DNA of 58,717 bases from assembly GCA_003427395.1 (NCBI GenBank), contig BFEA01000011.1, forward strand, positions 5,493,726 to 5,552,442, in the 5' to 3' direction. Below, piece after piece: positions 20,084 through 30,680 of the stretch. The notes beneath the pieces were generated by a model. That model searched no databases. It was not told where the DNA came from and worked only from the letters and a program-made list of their open reading frames with translations. This DNA comes from Chara braunii (Eukaryota > Streptophyta > Charophyceae > Charales > Characeae). The number at the start of each line of letters is the position of its first letter. Position 1 is the stretch's first letter. A program made the position numbers and the translations under genes.

Positions 20084-21757
20084 CTAAGTGGTGAGATCCC
20101 TGCTCACCTCGTCTCGAGCAACAAACTTCTTCAGCCTTGAGCCTGACACCCAATCCTTCCATGCCGTCCCATTTAGCTCCTCAATTTGGTAGGCACCATG
20201 TTCACCACATCTGGTGATCCTGTAAGGTCCCAACCACCTCTTATCCAACTTCCGAGACCATTGCTTCTCCAGGGACGAGTCATACAACAACACAACGTCT
20301 CCCACCTCGAGAGGCTCCTTTCTTACCCTCGCCATCTTATCCCACCGGAACTTGTCCTTGGTACGGTTATCGGTTGTCCTACTTGCTGCTTCCTCAACCC
20401 TGTCCTCAATAGCGCCGATCTGACGTGCTCTCAAATCCAGCAGCTCCTCAAAAGTCAGATCAGTCTCGAGGTTCTGTCGCCTCCAGGTCTTTAGGAAGCT
20501 CTCGATAGGAAATGTTGCGTGTCTGCCGTACCATAACGTAGCCGGTGCGTAGCCAGTGCTTCTCCTGACGGTGATGTTATTCACGAAGAAAGCGACCATT
20601 AGGAAGTTCGGCCACTGGTTGGGCCTGCCATCGGTCGATTTGGCAAGAAGATTTGTAATGGTGTTGTGCCCTCTCTCCACATGTGCATTGGCCTGAGGGT
20701 GCGCTGCAGTGGTGTATTCGGCGATCACCCCATACTTCTTCAATAGCGCCTTTACTTCCGCACATGTGAATTCAGACCCCCTATCCATCACAAACCTGGA
20801 AACGAAGGGATAGTGAAGATAATACTCTTCGATGCATCGGTTCAGCGTCTCTCCAGTCTTCATGCGAATGGCCCTGCCATCCACAGACCCAGAGAGGTTG
20901 TCCCGCATATCAAAGATGAAGTTGTAGCTTCCTATTCCCAACAGCATTGCCAGCAGGTCCAAGTGTACGACGGCTTCAACCTTACGAACATACCTTGGGT
21001 GGAGCGGCTCTCTAGGTCTAAGAGAGGATCACTCCTGACATGGCACACAGGACTTACAGTAATCGTCGATCATCTGCCCCATGCCATCCCAATAGTATAG
21101 CTCGTGGATTGTCAGATATGTCGTATCTGCACCTCTGTGGCCACCTGCCGTACCGTCGTGCAGTGCCGCCATAATGTCAATCTGGCGAGCGATGCCGCAG
21201 ACTACTCTCCTGGGATCCCTTCCTTTGCTCCTCATGAACAGATGGTCATCCCTTACCAGGAAGCTTGGCCTCATATTCAGAACTCTCGCGCAGGCATCTC
21301 TTTCCCTCATCTCGCACGAAAGAAGCATGCCGAGTTCAAGGAATACTCCCTCATACTCCTCTGCTCGAAACGCTTCCTTGATCACCCCCTCTTCAAAGTC
21401 ATCATCTTCTCTCTCGTGGATCACATTGTCACCTTCTCCCGGCTCCACCACCTCTTCCTGATCTAGCACCATATTCCTGACTGCCTCCTCCTGAAGCAGC
21501 GCATTTGCCAGTAGATACACCCCACCTATCATCTTTTCCTGCTTGCCTACCTGCAGCGCCCCATCCTCAATCGTAAGCGAGTCCTCATGCAGTTGGTACT
21601 TGCCGGCCAAGGCCAGCTCCATCATCCAATCTACGCCCGACATTCCCCAAGAATCTTCTTCAATATAGGGTTTGAGGACCAAGTCTGGCCGTCGTGCATA
21701 CCCAAGAGGCGCAAGCCATACAGGCCGTCCAGGAGTAACATACTTACCCACGGCCAA
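20084..21757 (-). pseudogene. Retroelement integrase with HHCC and DD35E core
   Basis: Integrase inserts retroelement cDNA into chromosomes. One reading frame, broken by a TGA at 21,029-21,031. The upstream part (21,757-21,032) has an acidic linker and a zinc-binding HHCC domain: LHDGTAGGH, then CKSCVPCQ. The downstream part (20,962-20,084) carries the catalytic core: Asp2 in DLLAM, Asp60 in VMDRGSEF and Glu96 in HPQANAHVERGH, giving the expected 35-residue spacing between the last two. A C-terminal region follows with KRWLGPYRITRCGEHGAY, a GPY/F module. The stop replaces what is normally a basic residue after CQE, consistent with CGA to TGA. All catalytic residues survive. No chromodomain is seen after the GPY/F module, and the frame ends with TAG at 20,084. 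Confidence 0.9.
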
Positions 21758-21760
21758 TGC

Positions 21761-22435
21761 CTAGGAGTTGATGTGAAGTCTCACATCCTCCTCGCTGTCC
21801 AAGAACCCGTCGACTGGTGGAGTATCCTCGATCACTCCTTGATTGTTCTTGTCCCAGTCGACTCGGCTCAGCCCGTCCGCCCTATTCTTGTTCCCTGGAA
21901 TTCGCTCCGACTCGAAGTCGAACATCCAGATGTACGTTAACCACCTGGCGATAGCTGGATCTGAAGGAGCGAAGTTCTTGAGAGAACCAGCAAATGTCGT
22001 AGCGTCCACCCTCAATACGAACCTACTGCCAAAGAGGTAGTTTCGGAAAATCCTCAAACATTGAAGGACTGCCAAGGTTTCGCGCTTGAACTGAGAGTAG
22101 TTCCTCTCAGACGTATTGAGCGTCCGACTCTCAAACCTTAGAGGTCGTTCCTCCCCATTGGAATCTCGCTGGATCAATTTACCTCCCAGAGCAGTTGGCC
22201 TTGCATCTGTCTCTACAATGAAAGGTTTGGTCATTACCGCCGCACGATCTGGTACTCCCAGTACTAGACCTCCTTCTTCAAACTCTTTCTTTATATTTTC
22301 TATTACCGATTCTTGCCTTTCTCCCCATTTCCAGTCTTGCCCCTGACGCACACGCTTTCGTAACTGCTTCGTCTTTGTCGCAAACCCTTTTATGAAGATC
22401 CTCCAAAACCCACACGTTCCCAGGAAGCTCCTCAC
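21761..22435 (-). pseudogene. Retroelement RNase H domain
   Basis: RNase H degrades the RNA strand after reverse transcription. This continues the RT frame after two stop codons (TGA at 22,463 and a TAG near 22,448). The segment starts with MRSFLGTCGFWRIFIKGFA, the RT thumb/connection. Next comes the RNase H-like core with VETDARPTALGGKL (first catalytic Asp), YSQFKRETLAVL (catalytic Glu) and FVLRVDATTF (second Asp). The end, RIPGNKNRADGLSRVDW, contains the conserved NxxADxLSR motif. TAG at 21,761 separates it from integrase in the same frame. The domain is recognisable throughout, and these breaks are recent enough that the frame is otherwise intact. Confidence 0.9.
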
Positions 22436-22462
22436 CTCTGTGATGGTCTAGAACGGTGTCGG

Positions 22463-23391
22463 TCATTCGAGAATCTTGTTAGTCTTCTTAGTGTCTGGCC
22501 GACGACCCCTCTCGTCGCACACAAACCCCAAGATGGTAGCTCCGCTCATACAGTGTCTTGACTTCGGCCCACTGGCAATGAGGTTATGCTCCTTCAGAAG
22601 ACCCAGGACCTTGCACAAGTCTTGCACATGATCCAAGACAAAGCGCCTGATTTCCGGCATTACCTCCGGCTCATCCTTCTCCTTAGGCCCTTTCACGGCC
22701 AGATCACCAATGTAGGGCTGCGTGATGTGATGACTTATGGGCTGCATCGCCCTCACCATATGCCGCTGGACCTTAGCGACCGCATTCGTCCACGCTTGCG
22801 GTGCGACGTTCATGTGGATCAACCCTCGAGGGGTATACATAGCCGTCATCGGTCTGTCCGATGGGTATACAGGAAACTGATCATAGCCTGAATATAAGTC
22901 AATGAGTGATATAATGGCTCTCCCAGCGCATGCCTTTGAAAGCGTATCGGCGTTGGGGAGGGCACCTGCATCCCTCACTGTCACAGCGTTCAGGCGCTGC
23001 AAATCCTGTACCCACCTCAGAGTCCCATTGGGTTTGACAAAGCAAAACCAAGGGGTGCATACAGTCTACTTGAGTAGTCTGCCACATGAGTGTGGATTTT
23101 TCCATCAAGGTAGTTGACTACCTTCTCTTCATCGGTTGGATTAGGGTACCGCACGCCTCGCAAGTTCCACGGTTCGTGAGGTACGGTGTGTATCCTAATC
23201 ATTGGGATTATATCCACATCCAGACGTCCCCTCTCATCATCACTGAAGGCGTATGCAGCATGCCTTCCCCTTATGGTCTTTACCACAAGTTTCTCCTCCT
23301 GTGCTGTCAGGAAACCAAGTTCCCCTACAATCAGCGCCTTTTCTGTCTCGGGATTGATACGGCATGGCCTATTCTCCGCTCTCTCTCGCAT
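22463..23391 (-). pseudogene. Retroelement reverse transcriptase with altered YxDD
   Basis: Two frames are joined by a single-base shift near 23,050. The 5' piece (23,391-23,017) includes RGVRYPNPTDEEKVVNYLDGK. The 3' piece (23,002-22,463) includes LQRLNAVTVRDAGALPN, motif A LIDLYSGYDQFPV (catalytic Asp35) and motif B-like APQAWTNAVAKVQRHM. The catalytic box reads YIGD (residues 97-100) where YIDD is expected. The codon is GGT (22,706-22,708), one transition from GAT. The loss of one catalytic aspartate would inactivate polymerisation. The frame ends in TGA where TGG is expected (KILE, stop, PTPF). Family assignment to Ty3/gypsy RT is secure; activity is excluded. Confidence 0.92.
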
Positions 23392-23777
23392 CTGGCGTAT
23401 CAGCTCTCGTTCCCGCTCGTAATAGACTTCTTATTCTTCGGTGACGAGTACGGGAACGGGGTGGCACTTCTGGTCTACCCTTTTGTACCGCCTTTGTGCT
23501 CCCTGCTTGAGCCCACCCCTAAGAAAGACCGAGTTGCGCTTTGGGGTTGTGCTCCACTTGCCCCACCTGTCTTCCCAGGCGTTCAATATACCAATTTCAT
23601 CTCCCCTGCGCCCATTTGCTCCACTAGCTTTTCGCTTAAGGTCTCCACAGTCTCTGGGTCCGCCATCTCATAGGTTGATACGATGTCCATGGCGTCACCT
23701 ACGTTTGCCAAGCTTAGAGTCAGTGCCTCTGGCTCTCTCACCTCCTCGAGCCTGCTGTTCTCAATCCTTAGCCTTTC

Positions 23778-24167
23778 TTATTCTGACTCTTCAATTGTGA
23801 ATGAACCGGGGTTGGGCCGGTTCCTTAAGCTCTTGGGTCCTGTGTTCTTGCAAGTGATGATCTCGTAGTTCCCGCATACGGGGTTGCACAGGACGAGGAA
23901 CATAGTTCCATCGTGTTTGTTGAGGATGACCGTCTCTGTCCGACTTAGGAACGACCTCCCAAGTAGAATAGGGTGGTCCAAGTCAGGCATCACAAAGAAG
24001 CAGCTCCTTACTTTCACCTTTCCAATTTTTAATATCACTGACGATGCGGTCCCAATGAATATCGATCGGTTGTTGGCCCCCATCAAAACCCCATTGTCAG
24101 AGCGGTCTATCTTCATTCCCAGCCGTACGACATTCTCTCTTTTTGACCCTTTGTTCAGTTTTTTCAT
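23778..24167 (-). pseudogene. Retropepsin-like aspartic protease
   Basis: Protease matures Gag-Pol. The frame runs 24,167-23,778 and contains VVRLGMKIDRSDNGVLMGAN, then VRSCFFVMPDLDHPILLGRS. ILLGRSFL is the conserved C-terminal signature of retropepsin-like proteases (normally I-L-G-x-x-F/W). The expected catalytic D-S/T-G is not clearly visible; NRSIFIGTAS occupies the area. Between this and RT (23,778-23,391) reading frame is lost through several stops. The Gag frame and the protease frame differ, which may reflect either decay or a normal frameshift junction. Confidence 0.7.
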
Positions 24168-26295
24168 CCTCTTCTTTTCTCAACCAATTATCTTCATCAT
24201 CCTGCTCTTCTGGAACGCCCACTACCTCCTTTTCTCCATTGGGTTCAGGAACATCCTTCGCTGGTTCTTCGGGGCTCACTGACCCTTTAGCCCTTGTCCT
24301 GACAGCATGTGGCGCCCTCCCCGTCCTGGAGGGTGGTCTATAAGTCATGCCGGATCTTGGCGCCGGCCCTGAAGTTGTGACGCTTGGTAAGTTGCCATAT
24401 CCTCCCTGCGACCCTGGACTAAGATCATAGAGGTATACCAATGGCTCCTTACCTTTCCATTCCTTGACTTCATCATACATATCGGTCAGCTTCTGTTGAT
24501 ACCTTTCGACTTTGTCTACCAGGTCCTCCATTCTTTCCATTGTCTGTCGGGCCGTTCTCCAATAATTTTCTCATGTCTCAGCAGGCCGTGGCCTGTTCCA
24601 GTAGTCCTCTTCTATCTCGTCATCCGATTCCACTATGATTGGCTCTTCCTTAATAGTGTCGGCTTTCCTCTCTTGCTCCCCCTCCTCGGTCTCTCCTACC
24701 TCCTCCACCCTGATGTCACTACGGACCTCTTTCTCCTGCCATATCCGAAACATGGCTGGAGGGGCGGGTGGTTCACCCGCCTCGGCTCGTCGTAGGGCCT
24801 CTTTCCTTGTCCCGCTTGGGGTCCTTGGATCAAGGTGGTACCCCTACTTGTCATACATATCCCCATCATAGTTGGTGCTGATTAGGTCTTCGTCTTCATC
24901 GTTCCTCCGGACATTAATGGTATGACCTTTCTGCCCACAGTGCCAACAAATGACATTTTTCCAGTCTATCCTCCCTCTGCCAGCGCCCCTTCTACCTTCT
25001 TGGCCACCCCGACTTCTAGATGCAGTCCAGTCCCCGTTTCCCCCGCCTGCAGCGTTACCACCACCATTCCCTCTGCCGTTTCCTCCCCGACCACCATTTC
25101 CTCGCCCTCGGCCCCATCCTTGGTTCTGTCCTCGTCCACCACCTTGATTCCCTTATGATCCTTGTGGGGCTGACTGCTGGGGTTGGTTCGGTGGTGGGTT
25201 TGGGTGGCTCACCTGCTGAGCTTGGGGTCCTGGACATCCGCAGGAAGCCGCGCTCATTGGCGGTCCGACACATGACCCGTGCGGCCCACTCATCGTCCAT
25301 GGCGCGTATGAACAATGCCCATGCCAATAATTTGAAGGCCCACAACCTTGCCATGGCCCATAGTGTGCAGGTGCAGCCTGACTGGGTGACTCAGGAGGTG
25401 GCATGGCTACAGCTTGCGTGACCTGACCCCTCCCTGAGCCTTGCCCCCCCTGAGCCAAGTTCCTTGCCTTCCTCTGAGCCATTGTCAGCTTATGTGGCTC
25501 AGGCACCTCTTCTTCTTCTTCCTCCTCTTCCTCCTGCGCTACGGCCTTTTTTGCTTTCTCTTGGGCCTGTGGTGCCGCCATAGTCTTTCTCTTTGCCTCC
25601 TTTTCTGCATCGAGCTGGGTCACTGCGTCCTCTACCAATTTCTTGAAGTCGCGTCCATCACCCGCTATAGCATCCAAAGCCTTCCTCTTCTTCCTAGCTT
25701 GTCTCATCTGGAAAATGTCTACTTGGTCCAGTTCTCCTTCTATCACGCCTTCCTTTATGGCAGCCCATGTGAGCTTCTTTCCCGGCGCAACTTTCTTGGT
25801 TAGCGACGAGGCCTCCCAATTCTTAAAGTGTCCCAGGAAAGTGACACATTGTTCCTCCTCCGCCAACCCTGGGACTTTCTTTGCCATCTTCTCGAACGCT
25901 GTGGCGAAGGCCCCTACCGTGGAGAACTCATCCCGTTGTAGCATTTCCAAGCCTGTCTTAGTCAGCAAGCCATCCCCTAACTTGAATCGCCTCTGCATTT
26001 CTGGCTTGAACTTTGCCCAGTCTCCCCCTGCTCTAGCAGCCACCTTCATTACTTCGGGCCGGGTTTCCCACCAGATATATCAAGGTAGGAACTTAAACTT
26101 ATCTACCTCAGGCACCTCGGCCGTAACCTGTTCAAGGAGCTCCAGCCACTTCGACACCCTCTCTCCTTCAAAATGAAAGATGTCAATTTTTGGCACTTGT
26201 AGTCGTGCCAACTCCCTTTTCTCGAGTGTCTTGACAAAATCTTCTGGCGTAGCGGCTGGGCTCCGCTCGATCCCATCGGCGTCTGACATTTTCAC
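24097..26295 (-). pseudogene. Ty3/gypsy gag polyprotein with CCHC-like knuckle
   Basis: Gag forms the virus-like particle. The start MKMSDADGIERSPA at 26,295 lies about 310 bases after the primer site. Capsid-like features are IDIFHFEGERVSKWLELLEQ, then after a TGA at 26,080, MQRRFKLGDGLLTK and a coiled-coil, Lys/Glu-rich region. A Gly/Gln/Pro-rich stretch and a second stop at 25,153 follow. RGRG repeats lead into the zinc knuckle ICWHCGQKGHTINV (about 24,910-24,955), where the fourth ligand Cys is replaced by Val. Further stops occur at about 24,850 and 24,570. The final piece (24,540-24,097) ends in an acidic tail. All pieces share one frame, so the damage is point nonsense, mostly explainable as C-to-T on either strand. 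Confidence 0.88.
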
Positions 26296-26607
26296 CTCTT
26301 TTTGCTAACCAACCTGACAAGAGTAACAAGGGATAGACCGGTAAGTAGTTCGTCAAGTTTCAGAGGGCTTGCCCTACATCATTCTTGACCACTCTACTTC
26401 TAAGTTTAGCTAACCACTCTACCATTAGTCATTCACACCCAAGATACAACCTTTAGTCGCACTATATATCGTTCAGTCTTATTATGACTTCATATACAAC
26501 CCTCTTATATAGCCAATCCAGCCGATAACTTTTGTCGTTTTGCCTGGATCATTAACCTGCACTTAACCTGGGTTCGTTCTCTTAAGGACCCCGGTAGGCA
26601 GCCGAGA

Positions 26608-26625
26608 TCCCCGGCAACGGCGCCA
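26608..26625 (-). other. Primer-binding site for tRNA-Asp
   Basis: On minus: TGGCGCCGTTGCCGGGGA, exactly complementary to the 3' 18 nt of plant tRNA-Asp including CCA (UCCCCGGCAACGGCGCCA). It is two bases (GG) after the LTR end CTCGACA at 26,628. This fixes the LTR 3' boundary and the orientation of the element. Confidence 0.93.
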
Positions 26626-26627
26626 CC

Positions 26628-28155
26628 TGTCGAGCGCATCGGGCTCACACGGGGACCCTCCCGGCCGCGTCACGCAGGATTATGCAGGACTTGTCACGGA
26701 GAGCGGTTGCCGCTCTGGCCGAGTGCGTCAGCCGTACCTCTTGCGAGCCCCTACGACAGGACAGGGTCACGCGAGGCACCTCTTACCTCCACCTGTGGGA
26801 GCTATCACCACCCCTTAGGTGGGCGTATCCCTGCCGATCTACTGAACCACATGCGAAAGCTTTTCGTATGCAATTGCAGAGGTGGCCCAGCCGAGAGCGT
26901 TTCTCGTTCGTTGTAGCATAGAGGGTTACGCGCGGTCGAACGCCCAAAAATTGAACCCGTACTCGAATCGCCGTACTGGGGGGCTGAAGTTCCAAACGCA
27001 ACTCGACGCCGGTCGACTAGGACGCAATACACACCCACGCGTTACACTACAACTCTCACATCTACTCACACATGACACCTGAACCACAAGCAAAACTAAC
27101 ACCACAAACAACACCACAGTACAACAACTCCTAGTCCCTTCAGTATCCGACCCATAACTTTACGCGACGAAATTCAGATAGGTACCGCGCGCTGGATTTC
27201 CATATAAGTGTCGAGCGAGCGTATGGCCTCCTCATATCGACCAGTCATGCGGGCATACGCAGGCATTCGCGCTGATGGGGTACTATGTGGCACTCGTAGT
27301 CTCGCGGCCCTTGATAATTTCAAGGGTAGCGTTCGACACTCAAGTGTCGGCTGACAGGCACCTTGAGGGGTAATCTCTCAACGTCGGACAACCGCCATGC
27401 GCGGTTGAAGACCACACCCTCTTCTGCACCCTGTGCAGAGGAGTTGAGTAGACAGCTATAAGATGTCGTGGCGGTCAGACATCAAGGGGTTTGACTTTGA
27501 CGGCTACCACGGACTATAACGTCCAACCGTGAAGGCTCAAAAAAGAAAAACTCACTCCAACTCTCATCAGTTTAGTGGCCTCCTAAAATGAGAGGGGTAG
27601 ATAGGCCCAAACGACGCGCTTGCGGAGGAGGCCCAAAGTCTTACCCGTAGGCTATCCGATGTCCGAGATAGTGAGGCCCGTACACGGAATCCCATAGGTC
27701 GGCTGGGACTAGTCCTTCGCCCATGTGTCACTTCGAGATACCAAAACCCCAGTCTATTTGCCATATCACGCTTTTGGTCTCGCCGCGTGACCCATACCCG
27801 TTAGTGCTAGAATCAGTGAGTGCTGCGCGCATGGACTTAGTATAAGATCGTGCGGACGCAGTGCCCACACATACCAATTCACTATGCAGCTCTACGTGAG
27901 TGCTTGCTATGACGGTGCATTATGTGGTGCCCATACCCAAATGGCCTCTTCTGAGCCATGGGGTGATTTCCGACGCTCAGGCGTTGGCTGAAGCGCGGGC
28001 TAGGGGAGGTAACCCTTGAGCGGGCGCAAAACCGGCCTGAGGACCTTTCCGTCTTCTGCACCCTGAAGTGTCCCAGAGGGTACGGGGTAAGACGGACCCT
28101 AGGGCATGAAGAGATTTCGAGCGGTGGTGAGTTGTCTGGTGCATCACCAGCGACA
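26628..28155 (-). repeat. 1.53-kb LTR-like block, copy 3 (5' side of gag-pol)
   Basis: Minus-strand start TGTCGCTGGTG (28,155), end GCGCTCGACA (26,628). Nearly identical by eye to 560-2,087. It carries the compound hairpin (CCGTCTT 28,049-28,055; AAGACGG 28,089-28,095) and a palindrome CGACACTCAAGTGTCG near 27,330. Immediately upstream on minus is ...GGGTTAGCG, the end of the 7.3-kb arm. It is either a complete LTR or the 3' fifth of a much larger one. Confidence 0.88.
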
Positions 28156-28944
28156 CGCTAACCCTTCCGCCCGGAACTTTATCGTTCCACCAGAATAAAC
28201 TTCAACAAGAAAACGAAGCAAAACTTTTAATATCATCAGACAGAACATCGTCGGGATTAACCCTGAGGGGGTTACCTGTACGTACGCTTACTTGGATTAT
28301 CACCTCATAAGAACGGGGACAGCACAGTCTTACTCAAACAAAAGGGTCGTGGGGTAGTTCGCTCTCACGACAGTTATGTGGGTTGCCCATCTGAATCCAA
28401 GGCACAATCACTCAACATAACTCAGATGATACTCTTCCATACATATCTGCAATCACATCGCAGAATCAAGCAAAGATCCACGCGCTACACGGGGTCAACT
28501 CCAACCAACCTCTCCACTCATACCCCTTGCTTTAGCTATGCAAGCCTCAACCTCCAACCAACCAACCATAATTAAATACTCAGTACCTTTGTTAAATGGT
28601 CATTCAATAAAAGTCTGGGTGAAACCTTAACAAAAGTAAGGGTGTATTGGGGTTGAGTCATAGACCGACGGATCGGCAACCGACCTGTTATCAGTGATAA
28701 CAGAAAAGTAAACGTTCTGAAGAAATAGGCTGATCATATCAAACCTTCAACTGATAACACGGGAACCTGCATCACAGTACAGGCCAAAGAAAAGTACTAC
28801 TTATGTTTCTGTCGAGGGGACAATATTCCCCTAGTCGTAACCTAACTCATTACTAGTACCAAGTCCCTAAGTATCACCTCTAATCAGAATGGATCTGCTA
28901 AGTAACCCCTAGCTGAAAAATATTTTAACTCCCCGAATTCTATG

Positions 28945-29065
28945 AAATTTCAGCAGCGCTTCCCGTAGGAAAAGTGTCTTTTCAGAATTTCTATGAGTCC
29001 AAAAATGACTAACTCCTCCAGATTTGTAGAAATTTCGGCAGCGCTTCCCGTAGGAACAGGAGGCT
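28945..29065 (-). repeat. GGGAAGCGCTGCC repeats, right arm
   Basis: Two reverse-strand cores near 28,950 and 29,035, mirroring 11,700-11,830. Confidence 0.7.
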
Positions 29066-29439
29066 GCCAAGATTTATACGAAGATGAAAAAGCAAAAAGA
29101 CAAAGCAACTACACTTGGAACTAGCTCCTAACATCTGCTTAATGATTCAAGATCAACGATAGCCAACACAACCTCTAGATGAGACTGTGCGCTAGCATTG
29201 ACCTTAACTCCTAGCAGGGTCAGTCCTACCTTTATCCCAAGTTCTCCCTCCTATCATCCATCTGATCTACCTATGGCTCCAGCACTTGGCGAGCATCTAC
29301 AGCAACTATCATGTCGAAAGGACGCCCCAAGTGAGAGCCCACAAGCATGTATACACATACATCTCTCACAACCCCACATCAATTCGCCCAAGTAGTTCGT
29401 TAGATCATTTAGTTCTTCCCTTCAGAAAACCCCCTCACT

Positions 29440-30680
29440 TATGGCATAGGATCAGACAAGGCCCTAACTTAAGGGTATGCCCAACCTGCCTAAGCAAACA
29501 AGTAAAAGTACGCACAACTGGACTGCCCTAACCTAAGGGTATGCCCAACTCCAGATAAACTCTCGTCATAAAACATATGACCAGACCGCCCTAACTTAAG
29601 GCTACGCCTTGCTTCTGTTTAAACTGACGACATGAAACATAAGACTAGACTACCATAACTTAAGGGTATGTCTAGCCAGCCTTACACAAAGTTACATAGG
29701 GCATAGGATTAGGCTGCCCCAACTTGGGGGTGTGCCTAACCTGCCTAAAACGAGCACGAACGACGAATGGTCAGACCACCCTAACTTAAGGGTACGTCAA
29801 ACCTACAAAACATCAACGATAAGAGCATATCACTACGCCGCCCTAACTTAAGGGTACGCCTAACTAGCTTACATAGTATAGTTACATAAGACAGAATTTG
29901 CCTGAACAAAGTACAACGACGTATGACTAAGTCGTCCTAACTTAAGGGTACGCTTAGCCTCCGTAACGACAAATATATGAGAACAACCATAGATACTTGC
30001 ACAAACTCCTTATGTTTCTATCTTATTAGGCAGATAATTAGACCTACACAACTTAGGGAGACATCCAACTCTGCCTTGTGTTTAGAAGGGAAAATAAAAC
30101 AGGTTTATCATAACTCTCTGCTCCTTAGTCTTGTCAAGAGCATAGGACCGAACCGCCCTAACTTAAGGGTAGGCTCGGCCTGCCCAGATTACCTTCATTG
30201 TATTCTTCATAGCTTTTCTCCTCTTCTTGTTCTACCCGACTTACTGACTGGTTTTTCCAACATAGGGTGCCCGGTCTGCCAGATGATATAAGTTCGTATA
30301 GTATGTATCAAAGTTGTATACTTTGGTTGCCCTTTGTGTTCATGGCTTATGACTGAGCCGCCCTAACTTAAGGGTACGCTCAGCCTCATGCCTGTTTCCC
30401 CCTCAGAAAAAAACACACACAAAACTGAGTCCACGCAACTTAGAGTGTTTCTAGTCCTGTTTTCAGCAACCCACAAAAGAAACATCAGGATTCTAAGACC
30501 TCCCAACTTAGGGTGTCCATCCTCCTGTTCAGAAAGCCCAGAAAAAAAACAGCGACTGGTCCGTCCAACTTAGGATAGGCCCAACCCTCAAAACCATTCA
30601 GTCAGCCCTGCAAACATGAATAAAACACAGCACTGAGCCCACATCAACTTAGAGGAGCTCAGCCTTAGGTTGACCCGGTC
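29440..30680 (-). repeat. Hairpin array, class A, right arm
   Basis: Mirror of 10,095-11,311, with the plus-strand core CCCTAACTTAAGGG repeated. Some stems have diverged from the left arm, for example 'gtcgtcctaacttaagggta' near 29,930, where the left arm has a fully paired stem. The two arms therefore give a natural test of whether stems decay neutrally or are maintained. Confidence 0.88.

Larger units (their letters stand above)
20084..26295 (-). mobile_element. Degraded Ty3/gypsy retrotransposon, internal coding region
   Basis: Minus-strand order is PBS, gag with zinc knuckle, protease, RT, RNase H, integrase: the Ty3/gypsy order, with integrase last. The integrase has a GPY/F-type C-terminus and no visible chromodomain. 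At least seven in-frame stops or shifts are present. Several are the CGA-to-TGA or TGG-to-TGA type expected from deamination of methylated cytosines. The 5' side is flanked by a tRNA-Asp primer site and an LTR end. The 3' side lacks a matching LTR start. The element is therefore dead and probably rearranged. Confidence 0.9.
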
